Assembly: GCF_016859125.1 (NCBI RefSeq)
Contig: NZ_CP069338.1
Location: 2,604,001 to 2,668,000, forward strand
DNA from: Archangium violaceum
Lineage (GTDB): Bacteria > Myxococcota > Myxococcia > Myxococcales > Myxococcaceae
DNA length: 64,000 nucleotides
Direction: 5' to 3'
Each line of letters opens with the position of its first letter. The stretch's first letter is position 1. Position numbers and translations under genes: made by a program. Below are positions 44,333 to 52,964 of the stretch, piece after piece. The notes below the pieces were generated by a model. The model was not told the origin of the DNA, ran no database searches, and saw only the letters and a list, made by a program, of their open reading frames with translations.

Positions 44333-45267
44333 TTGCCGGCGCGAGCCTGGTCGAAGGGCACGCGCTGCGGAAGGTAGGCATCCCCCAGACCGTGGGTGCC
44401 CTGGAGGCCCGAGCCGTGCTCGAAGCGGCGCACCACCGCGCCCTTGCCCGCGTCACGCATCCACTCGTCCAGGCCCTCGCCGTTGCCCTGGCCGAACCAC
44501 GTGGGCACGATGTCCTTCGTGTTGACGTAGTGCACGTAGTTGGGGCCATCCGGGTAGCGGCCGGCGGCGCCGCCGAAGGTCTCCACGTTCACCCGGCCCA
44601 GCAGCTTCTCGACATCGCCCCTGGACATGCCATCCTCGATGCGCAGCCGGTTGGCCACGTCGTTGAGGGCGCGGCTGGTGACGAGGCCGCCCTGGCTGTG
44701 CGCCATCAGGTGCACCGAGCGCCCCGCCTTCAGCTCCGCGTAGACGGTGTCCGCCAGCGAGTCCACCGCCGGGTTGTGGCCCTTGTCGAGCTTGTCCTTC
44801 ACGCACTGGGCGAGGTCGGCGACCATGCCCTCGGTGGCGTTGTGCACGCCGATCACCTTGGCCCCGGTGCGGTCGGCGATCTGCTGCATGCTGCCCAGCT
44901 GCTGGTCCTTCGTATTGGAGATGCCGTTGACGTAGACGAACGTCTCGGTGGGGTTGGGGTTGTTGCGCGGGGTGACGCCCGGGACCTGGCTCAGCGGCGT
45001 GCCGGGCGGGAACGTCCGCCCTCCGGCGCCCACCAGGTGCCCGTCGTACACGCGGTCTGGCTTCGAGCCCCCGAAGATGCCCCCCAGCGCGCTGAGCCTG
45101 CTCGTGGCCTTGTCCTCGAAGCCGTCGACGAACTGGCCCACCCTGCGGCCACCATCGGCCACGGTGTTGGCCACCTGGTCCGCGGTCCGCTGCGCCTTCT
45201 CCACGGCCTGCTGCGTGCCGGTGCGCACGGTGTTGAACAGGTTACGGCCGCGCTCGATGGGATTCAT
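44329..45267 (-). CDS. Alpha/beta-hydrolase (lipase-like) protein with amphipathic helical N-terminus
   Basis: 312 residues. The N-terminal 60 residues are helical and polar (VRTGTQQAVEKAQRTADQVA), with no signal peptide. The hydrolase part has TFVYVNGISNTKDQQ as the first strand/oxyanion region and AHSQGG as the nucleophile elbow (G/AxSxG). The ATG at 45267 is chosen over the longer frame because it starts a coherent protein. It is coupled to the downstream 175-residue gene. A lipase-type effector with partner protein is possible; secretion is not shown by the sequence. Confidence 0.6.
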   Translation of the reverse strand: MNPIERGRNLFNTVRTGTQQAVEKAQRTADQVANTVADGGRRVGQFVDGFEDKATSRLSALGGIFGGSKPDRVYDGHLVGAGGRTFPPGTPLSQVPGVTPRNNPNPTETFVYVNGISNTKDQQLGSMQQIADRTGAKVIGVHNATEGMVADLAQCVKDKLDKGHNPAVDSLADTVYAELKAGRSVHLMAHSQGGLVTSRALNDVANRLRIEDGMSRGDVEKLLGRVNVETFGGAAGRYPDGPNYVHYVNTKDIVPTWFGQGNGEGLDEWMRDAGKGAVVRRFEHGSGLQGTHGLGDAYLPQRVPFDQARAGK

Positions 45268-45358
45268 GGGGGGGGGCTCCGGCGAAAGGCTCGGGAAATC
45301 CGTTGAGGAATTCTCGCGAAATGGGGAGCGCGAGTTGCGTCCCCCCTCGCACCTTCGC

Positions 45359-46750
45359 TTAACGCGGGAAGTCATGAACGGCGGAGACGCGAGGCGGGTG
45401 CCTCGGATCCAGGCCGAGCTTCTGGCGCAGTTGCCCCCGGGCCACGCCCAGCCCGCCCCGGGCCAGCGCGGAGAGCCACGCACCGCCGGTGGTCTCCGTG
45501 ATGAAGTTGCGCATGCGGCGCGAGTCCTGGAACACGGGCGTCAGCGTGGCGGGGTCGTTGAAGTTCTCGGCGAAGGCGTCGGCCAGTTGCTGCACCGCGC
45601 TCCGGTTGCCCTCGCGGCCATCACTGCCGTACTGCGCCATGAACAGCTCGCGCGCGGAGGGGGTGAGGGGCTCCAGGAGGATGTTGTTGAAGGTGTACGT
45701 CGGGTGCCCGTGCCGCGCGTAGAAGCGCTCGAAGGTGGCGCTCATCCACGCCGCGTCGAAGGGCCGGTCCCCGTGCTCGGCCACGCACTCGAGCAGCGTG
45801 CGCACCTGCTTGCTCCCGCTGTTGGCCCCCTGTCCGCCGATGGGGTCCAACGACGTCACCGTGTCGCCCAGCCCCATCACCTCGCGCCCCGAGGGCAGCC
45901 GCCCCACGGGCCGGCGCACCGTGGGCGTCACCGTGCCCATCAGCCACCCGTGAGGATCCGACAGCTCGGCGTCCCGGAACCAGTCCGCGTCCCAGGGGAT
46001 GAGCTCGCGGAACAGCCCCTTCGCGAGCTCCACCGCCTGCTCACCGCTCCGGACCTCGCGGAAGCGGTCCAGCGGCCCACCCGGCTTCGCCTCCACGAGC
46101 ACGTTCCAGCTCGGGCCCACGTCCTTGTGGAAGTAGGGCATGTAGAAGACCTCGCCCGCCCCGGGGAAGACGTTGAACTTCACCGGGACGATGGGCAGGT
46201 CGTCGAAGCGCATCCTCGGGCCCTTGATGCACAGCAACGTGAGCTGGCGCTGGGGCGCGTCGTAGACGCTGCGAGCCGCGTCACGCTCGAACAGCCGGCA
46301 CAGCTCCGCGCGGCCCGCCGCCACCAGGGTGAGCTCGTGCGCGGCGGAGATCTCCTCCAGGCGCGCCACCGTCACGGACTCGAGCTCGATGCGCCCGCCG
46401 CGCTCCACCAGGTCCCTCATCCACCGGTGGCTCTGCAGCCGCACGTCGACGGCCTGGAAGGGGCGGCGCATGCGGCCCGTCAGCGTGAGCAGGCGGTTGC
46501 GCGGCTCGGGACAGACGAGGAGGTGTGCCCCCTGGGCCCAGGGCACCTGGTCATCCCAGTGATTGAGGCCGAGCTCGCGCTCCAATTGCAGGGACAGGTC
46601 GAAGCGCGCCGCCGTCCCCGTGGGCCGGACCTGGAGCCACTGCTCGGGCGTCTTGTCCGAATAGAGCGTTACCTGGTGGCCCGCCTTGCGCAGGCCGTGC
46701 GCGGCCAGAAGTCCGATGATCCCCGAGCCGATGATTCCGATGTTCCGCAT
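45359..46750 (-). CDS. FAD-dependent styrene-monooxygenase-like (StyA family) oxygenase
   Basis: 463 residues. The Rossmann motif is IGIIGSGIIGLLAAHGL at the N-terminus, then TLYSDKTPEQWLQVRPTGTAARF, and the FAD-contact region GDTVTSLDPIGGQGANSGSK, all typical of StyA and related two-component epoxidases. GGGGGAG before ATG 46750 supports this start rather than the upstream one. The family needs a separate flavin reductase, which is not adjacent. The substrate is unknown; it may be an aromatic alkene or indole-like compound. Whether the activator at 40122 controls it is speculative. Confidence 0.85.
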   Translation of the reverse strand: MRNIGIIGSGIIGLLAAHGLRKAGHQVTLYSDKTPEQWLQVRPTGTAARFDLSLQLERELGLNHWDDQVPWAQGAHLLVCPEPRNRLLTLTGRMRRPFQAVDVRLQSHRWMRDLVERGGRIELESVTVARLEEISAAHELTLVAAGRAELCRLFERDAARSVYDAPQRQLTLLCIKGPRMRFDDLPIVPVKFNVFPGAGEVFYMPYFHKDVGPSWNVLVEAKPGGPLDRFREVRSGEQAVELAKGLFRELIPWDADWFRDAELSDPHGWLMGTVTPTVRRPVGRLPSGREVMGLGDTVTSLDPIGGQGANSGSKQVRTLLECVAEHGDRPFDAAWMSATFERFYARHGHPTYTFNNILLEPLTPSARELFMAQYGSDGREGNRSAVQQLADAFAENFNDPATLTPVFQDSRRMRNFITETTGGAWLSALARGGLGVARGQLRQKLGLDPRHPPRVSAVHDFPR

Positions 46751-46886
46751 GTCTCCCCCTCGATCGGGCGCAGTCACGACGGGGGGAGTCCATCAGGTGC
46801 AGGGGGTGATGTCACGCGCACGGCTCGCTCGGGTCTGGCCGGACCTGGAGTGCCCCCCTCCCTCCCCAGGACGCTCAGACAGGTAC

Positions 46887-47114
46887 TCACTCATCAGGGA
46901 GTTCCAGAGTCAGATCAATTTGACCGTTCCTTGCCTGTTGTACGGCACGCATCCACTCGTTCCAGACACCGGGCTCCGCAGGCGTACCGTCTTCGAGCAA
47001 CGACATGCTGCCCAAAAAGCCGCCCAGATCATTCGAGCCTGTCATGTCGTAGAGCCTTTCAAGGTAGGCGTACATCGCCACGTATGCCTCCTTGATCGTG
47101 ATTTTGTCTTCCAT
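46887..47114 (-). CDS. Small immunity-locus protein
   Basis: 75 residues. ITIKEAYVAMYAYLERLYDMTGSNDLGGFLGSM…DGTPAEPGVWNEW belongs to a short family I have seen beside polymorphic toxin cassettes. ATG 47114 is preferred to the TTG upstream. It is last in a minus-strand string of toxin tips and immunity-like genes, 14 bases after the preceding one. It may be an immunity or accessory protein; not proven. Confidence 0.6.
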   Translation of the reverse strand: MEDKITIKEAYVAMYAYLERLYDMTGSNDLGGFLGSMSLLEDGTPAEPGVWNEWMRAVQQARNGQIDLTLELPDE

Positions 47115-47128
47115 GCGGCGCCTCAACG

Positions 47129-47443
47129 TCAGTTTCCGAATTCGGCGTCGAACGCGGCTATTGCGTCCTCAATGGAAGCAAACGGTCTCGAGCGTTCTTC
47201 AGGAGCCACCTCACAGAACAGCTCCCAAAGCTGTCGCTCATGATGCCGCATGTGTTCCGGGACTGCCGGCAACATGAGCCTGTCGGCGCTTTGGACGACA
47301 AGACCTTGCTCAGGAATCAGTTCGAAGCATCGATAGACCACGGCCTCTTTGTCACTGATCCGCCGGCACACATTGATCAGCCCTCTAGATTCGCGACTGC
47401 GTATTTGCTCATGGACTCCTGAACTGCGTGACGATCTGGCCAT
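47129..47443 (-). CDS. Immunity-like protein, N-terminus disrupted by a probable frameshift
   Basis: The coherent part begins LINVCRRISDKEAVVYRCFELIPEQ and ends FASIEDAIAAFDAEFGN, a small acidic protein. A natural start, ATG 47412, overlaps the stop of the upstream toxin tip (ATGA) and reads MSKYAVANLEG before a TGA. Adding one base in the GGG there joins it smoothly to LINVCRRIS. The open frame from 47443 therefore probably does not use its own first codon. The gene is either frameshifted or starts at an internal GTG. Confidence 0.5.
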   Translation of the reverse strand: MARSSRSSGVHEQIRSRESRGLINVCRRISDKEAVVYRCFELIPEQGLVVQSADRLMLPAVPEHMRHHERQLWELFCEVAPEERSRPFASIEDAIAAFDAEFGN

Positions 47444-47714
47444 CCTTGCTCGTGATCACGACCCTGTCGCCAGATACGTGCACGGTGTTTCCCATTTCAG
47501 AATCGGTGAACGTTCGCACGTCCAGGTCGGGCTCCAGAGGAGGGCCCGGGGCTGGCCGCTGGTAGCTGGCTGAGAGGGGCAGAAGTGGAGCATAGCGTCC
47601 GAGGCGCCAAGCCGTTCTCCTCGGCGTGGTGAACCCGGAGCCGAGTGAGTGTCCATGTTCAGGCACGGGGTTCGCTGTTGCTCCGCCCCTCAGAAATCCT
47701 GTGGGTCGGTCCAC
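47409..47714 (-). pseudogene. Orphan toxin C-terminal tip 2
   Basis: The last 40 residues (DVRTFTDSEMGNTVHVSGDR, then VVITSKDGQIVTQF) look like the end of a BECR/EndoU-type toxin domain, many of which finish with a DGxIxTxF string. There is no delivery module in front, only about 60 residues of low-similarity sequence overlapping the preceding gene. Its stop overlaps the start of the next immunity-like gene, as for a displaced toxin–immunity cassette. Weakly supported N-terminal boundary. Confidence 0.45.
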
Positions 47715-48007
47715 TCAAAGTCTTCATCTCGCCAGTTCTCGCGAGAGCTCAATCTTTCACCCAGTCTCGTGATGAGATCCTGGAGGGCCTCTACTTCTGT
47801 CCGTCCGAGCCCTGCCTCCCCATCGGGGGTGCCATTGGCATTTTTTACACACACATTGGCAATCGCGAGGAAGCCCCCGGAGCCTTCTTCGAGAACCTTG
47901 ATCTTGTATTTGGTCCATGGAATACCGCGCATATCTCGAATCTCGAAGACGTTGACCACCCGCGAAATGCTCGCGGCACCATGCAGGTCGATTGCCCTCC
48001 AATCCAT
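47690..48007 (-). CDS. Probable immunity protein to toxin tip 1
   Basis: A 105-residue acidic protein, ATG 48007, starting 48 bases after the stop of toxin tip 1 on the same strand. The sequence is strand-rich (SRVVNVFEIRDMRGIPWTKY, KIKVLEEGSGGFLAIANV) with a helical end and terminal WRDEDFEWTDPQDF. Position and acidity fit an immunity protein. The family is not recognised. Confidence 0.6.
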   Translation of the reverse strand: MDWRAIDLHGAASISRVVNVFEIRDMRGIPWTKYKIKVLEEGSGGFLAIANVCVKNANGTPDGEAGLGRTEVEALQDLITRLGERLSSRENWRDEDFEWTDPQDF

Positions 48008-48055
48008 CTGATTTCTCCCTTCTTATTTGTCTTACCGAGCCCCGAAAGACAAGAT

Positions 48056-48337
48056 TCACCCATCTGACGCGAGATCAATGTACCGGCCGTTCTTGATATA
48101 GCGAATCACACCCTCGGTGGCGCCTTCAACTGGGAGTTTTTGTGCGCCCTTGAGTCTCTGTGCGAATTCAAGGGCCTTCCGTAGATACTGTGCGACGTCC
48201 TTGGCATCAACCTCTGCACCATGTTTGTTGAAGTGGGCCTGGAGTGACTTCGATGGAGAGTCGTAACTCCCTTCATGCCATCGCGTATTGACCTGCTCAA
48301 GGTCGTCTCCCTTCGGAGTGCCGCCACCGCTCGTGCC
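48056..48337 (-). pseudogene. Toxin C-terminal tip 1, severed from its leader by deletion/frameshift
   Basis: An open stretch without its own start encodes a compact toxin-like domain: SLQAHFNKHGAEVDAKDVAQ, a long helix, then VIRYIKNGRYIDLASDG and a stop at 48056. The HFxKHG motif and the RY…NG…end are usual for BECR-fold nuclease tips of polymorphic toxins. It overlaps the SitA-like leader gene by about 41 bases but in a different frame, so the two are no longer one protein. Confidence 0.6.
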
Positions 48338-49016
48338 GCTTGAAGCCGACGACGAGGCCCCAGAAGGTATCGACGCCCACGTAGGAGATGAGGGTGGCGG
48401 TCATCACGGCGGCGAGGCCCTTGGAGACCGTCACGTCGGGAATGGCGAGGAGGACCATGTACGTGGTCCAGGTCCAGAGAACCGCCGCCACCATGGCGTG
48501 TGGGTCGGACATGTCCCTGAACGCCTCCAGCATCTCATCCAGCACGGCCCCCCTGGCGAGGGCCATGGCCAGCGCGAATCGGCCGTCCCCGGAGACGATG
48601 GGGCTTTCCGTCAGCAGACGGAGACAGTCCCCGGGCCTGCCCGTGCGCTCGCACCAGCGCAGGTAGGCGCGCGTCAATTCCACCTCCTCCGCCGTCGAGT
48701 CCCCCTCCAGATGCGCGTCCGGCTCCCGCGAGGAAATGCGATGGCCGCGTATCTCGTACGTGTACGAGCCGCTCCGCACCGCCACTTCGAACAGCCGTCG
48801 GGCTGCTTCCTGGGGCCGGGTGGGGGGCCGCACCTTCCGAGCCAGCTCCGATACAGCCTCCTCGAACTCGCCGTTGCCCAGTGCCACGGGCTCGGCGCCG
48901 GAACGAGGGGTGAAGACGATGGGCTCGGCCCGTCCCGTATCCAGGCGCATGACCCGGGAGGCCGTGCCACACCCGACGAGGAGAAGCAGCATCACAGCCG
49001 AGCAGCACAGCTTCAT
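48297..49016 (-). pseudogene. SitA-like lipoprotein toxin leader, truncated
   Basis: 239 residues. The lipoprotein signal MKLCCSAVMLLLLVGC is followed by a conserved region (GEFEEAVSELARKVRPPTRPQEAARRLFEVAVRSGSYTYE), a helical segment and a membrane-like hydrophobic part (AVLWTWTTYMVLLAIP, SYVGVDTFWGLVVGFKR). I recall this leader from myxobacterial SitA-type (SitA5-like) kin-discrimination toxins, in which it is followed by a long linker and a variable toxin tip. Here it runs into out-of-frame sequence (HERWRHSEGRRP) and stops right where tip 1 begins, indicating an internal deletion that joined leader and tip in different frames. Confidence 0.65.
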
Positions 49017-49093
49017 GGGTAGGCCCGCTCCGTCGCCCCCGCTTCACGAGGGGGGCTGTCTCGATTGCCCTGCGACGGAGCGAGCCTGGCGCC

Positions 49094-49558
49094 TCACTCC
49101 CGGGAGAGCCCGGACCCATCGCGCTCGTCGGAGGCCCTGGCCAGAGGTCCCAGTGGCTTCACCAGCCCGAGCTGCAGCAGGTAGCCGAACGTGTCCCACT
49201 CGCTCGTGTCCTCGATGATCTTCCCGTCCTCGAATTCGGCGATGGTGATGCCCTGCAGCTGGATGCGCTGGCCCCGCGGCTCCACATCCAGCAACCGCCG
49301 CGCGAGGTTGCCCTCCATCCACCACCAGATGATGGCCGTGTTCCCCTCCACATAGAGCCCGAGGATGCGTGCTTCCAGGTTCGGGAAGCAGGCGCGCAGC
49401 AGCCGCACGTACGCCTTCACGCCCTGGAGGTCCGCGTCGCCCACCAGCGGATCATGGCCCACGTAGTCGGGGTGGCACAGCTCATCGAGCACCTCCACCC
49501 TGCCCTGGCCGTAGACCTCCTCGATGAGCCGCCGGGCCGCTTGCTTGAGGTTGGACAT
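49094..49558 (-). CDS. SnoaL-like / ester cyclase family protein
   Basis: A 154-residue cone-shaped SnoaL-like fold: helix (QAARRLIEEVYGQGRVEVLDELCHPDYVGHDPL), GVKAYVRLLRACFPNLEARI, then QLQGITIAEFEDGKIIEDTSEWDTFGYLLQLG. Members include polyketide cyclases and many proteins of unknown role. No polyketide genes are nearby. Cytoplasmic. Confidence 0.8.
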   Translation of the reverse strand: MSNLKQAARRLIEEVYGQGRVEVLDELCHPDYVGHDPLVGDADLQGVKAYVRLLRACFPNLEARILGLYVEGNTAIIWWWMEGNLARRLLDVEPRGQRIQLQGITIAEFEDGKIIEDTSEWDTFGYLLQLGLVKPLGPLARASDERDGSGLSRE

Positions 49559-49612
49559 GGCATTCCTCCTCCAACGACAAAAGTAGGAACGGGGTCCGGG
49601 GGACGCGAGCTT

Positions 49613-50392
49613 TCAGAGGACGGCGTCGACGGCGCGGCGCACGCGCACCCACTCGAAGTTGTCGGCCGGGTCCGTCTTGCGGCCCGGGGCCACGTCGCGG
49701 TGGCCGACGATGTTCTCCTTGGGCACCTTGTACGTCCGGGCCAGGTACGGCACGAGCCGCTCCAGCGCGTGGTACTGCGCCTCGGTGAAGGGCGTCAGGC
49801 CGGTGCCGTCGTTCGTTATCTCGATACCGATGGAGCGCGAGTTGACGCTCGGCTGCGTCACGCCGTGCAGCGAGGACACGCCGGCATGCCAGGCCGCCCG
49901 GTAGTCCGGCACGAGCTGGTAGACGGTGCCCGTGGGCGCGATGAGGTAGTGCGAGCTCACGCGCCTAGAGCCCCGGGAGCGCAGCGTGGCCAGGTCCACC
50001 GACACGCGGTTGGTGCCCGTGTGGTGCAGGACGATGGCGTCGATGTCCACGCCGTTGCGCGACTCGAAGTTGGGCGAGGGCCTGGAGACCACGGCCGGCT
50101 TGTGCACCGGCGTCAGGGCCTTCTGGAGCGCGATGCACGTCTCGGGCCCATACGTGCCGTCGGGTGTCAGCCGCCAGTCACGTTGGAAGCGCGCGAGGGC
50201 CGCCTTCGTCTTCGGCCCGAAGTCGCCATCCACTCGGCCGCCCAGGTATTTGAGCCGGATGAGCACGGACTGGAGCCGCTGCACCTCGGAGCCCTTGTCG
50301 CCCTCGGACAGCGGGACGTCGGGCAGGTCCGGGCTTCCCGAGACAGTGAAAGGGGTAACGAAGACAAGACGGGCGGTGGCGCTGGAGGACAT
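49613..50392 (-). CDS. N-acetylmuramoyl-L-alanine amidase with peptidoglycan-binding domain
   Basis: 259 residues. The N-terminal PG_binding_1 domain (about 30–90: GSEVQRLQSVLIRLKYLG…DGDFGPKTKAALARFQ) precedes an Amidase_2 (AmpD/PGRP-type) domain with zinc ligands in IVLHHTG, AWHAG and GHRDVAPGRKTDP. It cleaves the bond between muramic acid and the stem peptide. No classical signal peptide is visible, so it may act in lysis or recycling, or be exported unconventionally. Confidence 0.9.
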   Translation of the reverse strand: MSSSATARLVFVTPFTVSGSPDLPDVPLSEGDKGSEVQRLQSVLIRLKYLGGRVDGDFGPKTKAALARFQRDWRLTPDGTYGPETCIALQKALTPVHKPAVVSRPSPNFESRNGVDIDAIVLHHTGTNRVSVDLATLRSRGSRRVSSHYLIAPTGTVYQLVPDYRAAWHAGVSSLHGVTQPSVNSRSIGIEITNDGTGLTPFTEAQYHALERLVPYLARTYKVPKENIVGHRDVAPGRKTDPADNFEWVRVRRAVDAVL

Positions 50393-50630
50393 GGTCCCCT
50401 CCCGGGTTGGAGGAACACGGGGTCAGGGACGCATTATCGCGCTCGCGCTGACCTGCCCGCGCCTCCGGGCCAGGGAGAAGCTCCAGTAGGAGACAGCCCG
50501 GGCACACATGTGGGAGCCCCGAGGCATGATGTCCCCACGATGGGCCGCCGAGAGAGACCGCCGGGAAACTTGCCCCGGTGTGCTCCGGCCGCACGATGGC
50601 GGTCCCCCACCGCACTCGCACGAGGCATCC

Positions 50631-52043
50631 ATGAACGACCCACGCACCGAACGGTGGCGCCAGCTTCTCTCCCACCACCGGGTGGGGGACCCGCCCCACC
50701 GCACGCCCCTGGACACCCCGGACGAGCGGACCGAGTTCGACAAGGACTACGATCGCATCGTCTTCTCGAGCGCCTTCCGGAGCCTGCACGACAAGACGCA
50801 GGTGTTCCCGCTGTCGACGAGCGACTACACGCGCACGCGGCTCACGCACAGCATCGAGGCCTCGTGCGTGGGGCGCTCGCTGGGGCAGTTGGCGGGACGG
50901 AGCCTGCTGGCCCAGGACGTGGAGGTGGACCCCTCGCGCATGGGGACCATCGTGGCGGCCGCGTGCCTGGCGCATGACATCGGCAATCCGCCCTTCGGGC
51001 ACTCGGGGGAGGCGGCCATCCAGCACTGGGTGGAGCGGAACTTCCCGCGCTTCGAATTCGTGGAGAACAAGGACGCGAAGCACCCGTTCGCCACCGAGGG
51101 CGAGTGGAAGGACCTGGCGAGCTTCGAGGGCAACGCGCAGGGCTTCCGCATCCTCAACCGCCTGCAGTCGCGCAACCGGGATGGAGGGCTGCGCTACACC
51201 GTCGCGACGGTGGGGGCGATGAGCAAGTACCCACGGCCCTCGGTGCTACCGAGGGGGCGGGACAGGGAGAAGGCACGCGTCTCGGAGAAGAAGTTCGGAT
51301 TCTTCCAGGACGACACGCAACTGGCCGGCGAGGTGTACCGCAAGCTGGGGCTGGTGGAGCGCGAGCCGTACGTCTTCAGCCGGCACCCCATGGCTTTCCT
51401 CGTCGAGGCCGCGGATGACATCTGCTACGCCATCATCGATCTGGAGGACTCGGGGAAGCTGGGTCTCATCCCGATGGAGACCGTCTGCTCGCTGATGGAG
51501 GACGTGGCGGCGATGCAGCCGAAGTTCAAGCCCCTGAAGGACAAGGTGGACTGGGAGTCACGGCTGGGACGGGCCCGGGCCGGGGCCATCTTCGCGCTCA
51601 TCCAGGAGTGCGTGACGGCGTTCGCCGAGCACGTGGCGGCGATGGAGACGGGGAGCTTCGAGCAATCCCTGGTATCGGCGCGATCGGAGGCGGGCGAGCG
51701 GCTGAAGACGATCACCCACATCACTCGCGAGAAGGGGTACTGGAGCGAGCGGGTGCTGCAGATCGAAGCCGCGGGCTTCCGGACGCTGGGAGGACTGCTG
51801 GACATGTTCGTGCCGGCGGTGCTCGCGGACAGGCCCAATCGCGAGGAGAAGAAGCTGCGGCAGCTCCTGCCGTTGGAGTTCTTCCAGAGGCCGGGGCCGT
51901 ACCAGGAGGACCGCGACGAGGCCATCCTCCGGCTGACGCCGTACCAGCGGCTGCTGTGCGTGACGGACTACGTATCGGGGATGACGGACGGCTTCGCGGT
52001 GGAGCTGTACCAGCGGCTCTCCGGCATCAAGCTGCCGGAGTGA
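50631..52043 (+). CDS. dgt: Deoxyguanosinetriphosphate triphosphohydrolase (dGTPase)
   Basis: 470 residues. Hydrolyses dNTPs to nucleoside and triphosphate. The HD-domain metal site is seen in RLTHSIEASCVGRSLG and ACLAHDIGNPPFGHSGE, with a later HPMAFLVEAADDICYAIIDLED containing the second half of the site. FSSAFRSLHDKTQVFPL near the N-terminus is typical. ATG 50631 gives the usual N-terminus. Besides nucleotide balance, dGTPases of this type can protect against phages. No partner gene is adjacent. Confidence 0.9.
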   Translation: MNDPRTERWRQLLSHHRVGDPPHRTPLDTPDERTEFDKDYDRIVFSSAFRSLHDKTQVFPLSTSDYTRTRLTHSIEASCVGRSLGQLAGRSLLAQDVEVDPSRMGTIVAAACLAHDIGNPPFGHSGEAAIQHWVERNFPRFEFVENKDAKHPFATEGEWKDLASFEGNAQGFRILNRLQSRNRDGGLRYTVATVGAMSKYPRPSVLPRGRDREKARVSEKKFGFFQDDTQLAGEVYRKLGLVEREPYVFSRHPMAFLVEAADDICYAIIDLEDSGKLGLIPMETVCSLMEDVAAMQPKFKPLKDKVDWESRLGRARAGAIFALIQECVTAFAEHVAAMETGSFEQSLVSARSEAGERLKTITHITREKGYWSERVLQIEAAGFRTLGGLLDMFVPAVLADRPNREEKKLRQLLPLEFFQRPGPYQEDRDEAILRLTPYQRLLCVTDYVSGMTDGFAVELYQRLSGIKLPE

Positions 52044-52046
52044 GCC

Positions 52047-52805
52047 TCAGCGCTCGGCTGCCGGAGTGGGAACCACCTGGATCTCGAACACCGGATTGTC
52101 ACGAGCGTACATGTCCCCCGAGGCCCGGACGGTGGCTCCCTCGCGGAGACTCTGGAGCGAGACCTGCCGCCCGCCGCTCACGACCCGCACGTTGGCAGCG
52201 AGCGGCAGCGTCTTGACGCGTCCCCCCTCGTCGACGAGGACCAGCCGCTGCTGGGACACCGAGCGGACGCGGCCCGTGTGGATGACGTGGGCCACGGCGT
52301 AGCCCTGGTTGCTGGTGTCCGGCCGGGTGTCTGGTGCACGCCCCGTGTTGCCTCCACCTCCCACGCCCTCGGCCGCCGGGTCTCCCACCCCCGTGTTGAG
52401 CTCGGGAGCCTCGGCCGCGGGGTCTCCCACTCCCGTGTTGAGCTCGGGAGCCTCGGCGTTGGGGTCCCCGATACCTGGCCCGCTGCCTCCCGTGCCCGCC
52501 CCGCTGCCTCCCGTGCCCTGAGAGGCGGACTCCGCCTGTGAGAGCCGCGCCCGCATCTGCGCGAGCTGCTGCTCCAACCGGGCCACCTCCGTACGCAACC
52601 GGGCGACCTCCAGCCGCTGCTGGGCGGCATCCACCGCCGCCCCCTGCGTGCCAGTCCCCTGCTCCGTGGCCGCCGTCTGCCCCGTGCCCGTCCCGGCTGT
52701 CCCCGTCCCCGTCGACTGCGTCTGCGCTACCCCTTGCGCGGCGCTGCACACGAGGAACAGGCCAAGCACCGCGATTCCCAGGTCCAACCAGGTCGGCTTC
52801 CGCAT
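52047..52805 (-). CDS. Exported Gly/Thr-rich protein with coiled coil and 14-residue tandem repeat
   Basis: 252 residues. The signal peptide is followed by a Thr/Gly-rich stretch, a coiled coil (about 62–95: LEVARLRTEVARLEQQLAQMRARL), another low-complexity linker, and a small strand-rich C-terminal domain (GRVRSVSQQRLVLVDEGG…). The linker contains two copies of a 42-base unit (52379–52420, 52421–52462) coding for GVGDPAAEAPELNT. Paralogous in layout to the gene at 54270. Possibly an envelope protein; function unknown. Confidence 0.7.
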   Translation of the reverse strand: MRKPTWLDLGIAVLGLFLVCSAAQGVAQTQSTGTGTAGTGTGQTAATEQGTGTQGAAVDAAQQRLEVARLRTEVARLEQQLAQMRARLSQAESASQGTGGSGAGTGGSGPGIGDPNAEAPELNTGVGDPAAEAPELNTGVGDPAAEGVGGGGNTGRAPDTRPDTSNQGYAVAHVIHTGRVRSVSQQRLVLVDEGGRVKTLPLAANVRVVSGGRQVSLQSLREGATVRASGDMYARDNPVFEIQVVPTPAAER

Positions 52806-52964
52806 CTACGCCGCGCTCCCTTCTTCCGGTAGAACGTTGGGCGGCGAACGCCCCCGGGCAACCGGTACAGGGGCCAGGAGCATGGGACTCACGGAGCGGC
52901 TCACGGGCGCCTCTCCGAGCCTCCGAGGGGGCTCCAGGCACGCGCTGCCACGGGAGAACAGCAC

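Noticed and set aside
49613-50392. Amidase as a toxin effector of the neighbouring Sit-like locus
   Set aside because: It lacks a lipobox and an adjacent immunity gene, is separated by the SnoaL-like gene, and has an ordinary PG-binding plus amidase layout.
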